Source of the DNA: Merluccius polli
Taxonomy: Eukaryota; Chordata; Actinopteri; Gadiformes; Merlucciidae
Length of the DNA stretch: 64,000 nt
NCBI GenBank assembly: GCA_030340625.1
Contig: JAOPHQ010005139.1
Span: 38,501-102,500 of the forward strand
Direction of reading: 5' to 3'
Positions 61,730 through 64,000 of this stretch are shown here, piece after piece. A program made the translations under genes and the position numbers. The notes beneath the pieces were generated by a model. The model had not been told where the DNA came from, searched no databases, and saw only the letters and a list, made by a program, of their open reading frames with translations. Positions within the stretch are counted from its first letter, which is position 1. Each line of letters starts with the position of its first letter.

Positions 61730-63400
61730 CCTTATACCTCAGCTTTATCTGACCACTTTCTGCTCACTTTCCAGGTGGTGGCATCTTGCCCCCACGCTCT
61801 TCTCTCCAACTATAGGGGCTCAACACTGCCCTATCTGCAGCCACTGGCGCTGCTGTTCATTCACTGTTAAAAAGCAAACCACAAAAAGACCAGTGCCATG
61901 GTTCAATGAAGACACTTGCACACTCAAACGAAGCTGCAGAAAATTAGAATGCAAATGGCGTTTGACTAAACTTGAAGTCTATCACCTTGCATGGCACAAT
62001 AGCCTGCTTAGCTATAAAACCACATTAACTGCTTCTAGAAATGCCTACTTCTCCAGTATCATTAATTTAAACACAAACAACCCTCCATTTCTCTTTCACA
62101 CTGTAAAAAGTCTGATGCAAAAACACTCTCAGAAAGTGGGCTCCTCCCTCTCGGCAAGCAACTTCTTGGAATTCTTCGAACACAAAATCAAATCAATGAG
62201 AAAAGAGATCCTCCCCCTGCAGTTCGGCACAATCTCCTTGGATGAACTTGCTTAACTAACACAGGTGTCTAAATCCACTACCTGTATGTTGGATCCTCTC
62301 CCTACCAAGGTGAGAGAGTAAAGAACTCTTCCTAATGGTTGGACCTGCTATGCTCAACATCATGAACTTGTCCCGGTCTACTGGAACTGTTCCCTCTACT
62401 TTCAAGCTGTGATAAAACCTCTACTCAAGAAGGCTGGCCTAGACCCGGAAGTACAAAGCAGCTATCGGCCCATTTCTAAAATTCCTTTCCTTTCTAAAGT
62501 ACTGGAAATAATTGGAGCTAACCAAACCATCAATCACCTGATGACAAACAACTTATTTGAAACTTTTCAGTCCAGGTTTATGACTTTCTATTCCACTGAA
62601 ACTGCTGTGACCAAAGTGGTAAACAATCTTCTCCTTACCATGGACAGCAATACAAGCACCCTGTTGGTGCTGCTTTACCGTAGTGCCGCCTTTCGACAAA
62701 ATCGACCATATCATTCTTCTTGGTCACCTTGAATACTATGTTGGCATCAAAGGCTTGGCTCTTGTCTGGTTTAGATCTTATCTCACAAATAGAATGCAAC
62801 ATAAGCTTTGATCTTCCCCAAGGGTCTGCCCTTGGGTCCACTGCTCTTTGCAATCTACATGCTCCTCTTGGCGATATCATTTTGCAGCTATGGAATTAGC
62901 TTTCACTGCTATGCCGATGACACTCAAGTCTACATTCCTATTGGATCAAACGTTTCCTCTGAGATCCAGGTTGAATCCTGCCTGACTGCAATCAAAAGAT
63001 GAATGTCCCAAAACTACTTGCAGCTTAACACAGGGAAACAGAGCTGGTAATCATTGGCCCAAACAACAACAAACACAATTGGAAGATGTCACATTGTGTT
63101 TTAAGGACTCTACTTTCTCTCAAAGTTCCAGTGTCTGACCCTATGCCTTCTTCAGGAGCTGGCCTATCAATCCCAAAAGTTAAAAGAAAGCAGCAGGAGA
63201 CAGAGCGTTCTGTTATCGAGCGCCCTATCTGTGGAACAGTCTGCCACCTGTAATCAGGGAAGCTGACTGTTGAAAAATTCGAATCCAAACTTAAAACCTA
63301 CCTCTTTACTCTCTCATTTGGCTCCTAGGAGTGCCCCTCAGCTCTCATTACAGCTAAATCGACCTGTTAGCCAGCACTAGCCTACCCCTGCTGCCGACGG
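61730..63400 (+). mobile_element. LINE (L2-like) reverse transcriptase relic
   Basis: Fragments in order: RPVPWFNEDTCTLKRSCRKL (endonuclease-RT linker), VIKPLLKKAGLDPEVQSSYR, ISKIPFLSKVLEIIGANQTI, GLPLGPLLFAIYML, FHCYADDTQVYIPIG (catalytic YADD box) and TVEKFESKLKTYLFTLSFGS (C-terminus). Stops and shifts at about 62255, 62700 and 63002 disable it. It is the same broad family as the relic in lox intron 2. Confidence 0.82.
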
Positions 63401-63426
63401 GTACTAGATTAGAGGTTCCCTACATG

Positions 63427-63429
<3 letters not shown>

Positions 63430-63472
<43 letters not shown>
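63430..63472. repeat. (GT)n microsatellite
   Basis: About 21 GT units just downstream of the LINE. Confidence 0.93.
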
Positions 63473-63474
<2 letters not shown>

Positions 63475-63479
63475 ATGCG

Positions 63480-64000
63480 CACCCTGCCCCATCTAACCAT
63501 AATGCTGTCTCTGTTTTAGTGTGTTGCTGTGATCATAATCTCTATAAACAAATATCTGCATATGAATGCAGAATCTGTAGGCAAAGGGACAAGATGTTGG
63601 TATCGGAAACGCTCTGTTTTCCGAATGTAGTCCGTTTATAGTCCGAGTAGTACCGACCAATCACGTTTGGGCAGTCTTTGGTCGCAGCCGGGTAAACAAT
63701 CCATGCAGAGAGCAAAAGATGCGGAACGCATCGGCCAAAATGCAATCTCAGAACCCATCGGCTATCGTCTGATGCATTTTTGGTTTTTATTAGCTATTGT
63801 GAAATGGGCACTTGTGAAACAATCCCGTTGTCTCTAAACTCCAACTCTATTCACGCGTTTCAAGTTGCTAATCGGACTGTAAACAATGACCGGCGCACGG
63901 AAGAGGAAGTCGGCCCGGATATCCACTGGCTACACTGGTCTGCCTGAAATATTGGCCCTTACCCCCAGAGGATAAATCGGCGTCAGATGGTGCTGTGATC
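63480..64000. other. unassigned sequence at window end
   Basis: No exon, repeat unit or element boundary could be identified with confidence. Confidence 0.3.

Overview
The window is vertebrate, almost certainly teleost, genomic DNA. Three multi-exon genes with vertebrate protein signatures can be read end to end on the minus strand. They lie in DNA crowded with minisatellites, (AC/GT)n runs, fish-type tRNA SINEs, LINE relics and hAT-like elements. The extreme tandem-repeat density recalls gadiform fishes, but that is only an impression and the species cannot be named from this window.

Layout: 1-13.8 kb is intergenic. It holds minisatellites, foldback elements, a CpG-rich stretch at about 5.9-7.1 kb, a frameshifted Myb/SANT-like relic, and a small sequence pair that looks like a gene fragment plus its spliced retrocopy. 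13.88-20.71 kb is sncaip (synphilin-1; 11 coding exons, 861 aa). 25.12-32.47 kb is lox (lysyl oxidase; 6 coding exons, 382 aa), with a LINE in intron 2. 40.71-57.06 kb is a discoidin-domain receptor tyrosine kinase most like DDR2 (18 coding exons, 863 aa), with a hAT-like element, a LINE and a palindromic repeat in its introns. 57.1-64 kb is repeats plus a decayed LINE on the plus strand. All three genes point the same way (ddr2-like, then lox, then sncaip in transcription order). Exons were joined by hand from GT/AG sites and reading phase; every junction closes in frame with no internal stop.

Biology: LOX cross-links collagen and elastin outside the cell, and DDR2-type receptors sense fibrillar collagen, so two collagen-related genes sit side by side. 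Synphilin-1 is a cytoplasmic ankyrin/coiled-coil adaptor with no obvious link to them. SNCAIP-LOX linkage also exists in human chromosome band 5q23; human DDR2 lies on chromosome 1.

The most striking pattern is that exon-intron boundaries have themselves been tandemly amplified. lox intron 1 begins with about 20 copies of a 31-bp unit that contains the last exon-1 codons plus the 5' splice site. ddr2-like intron 15 has about eight copies of its exon-15 end plus donor, and sncaip intron 10 has about four. sncaip exon 6 and ddr2-like exon 8 have duplicated acceptor regions. Two more sncaip splice sites are embedded in (UG)n runs of about 120-130 nt. This recurrent splice-site-derived minisatellite architecture is the best candidate for an undescribed phenomenon here.
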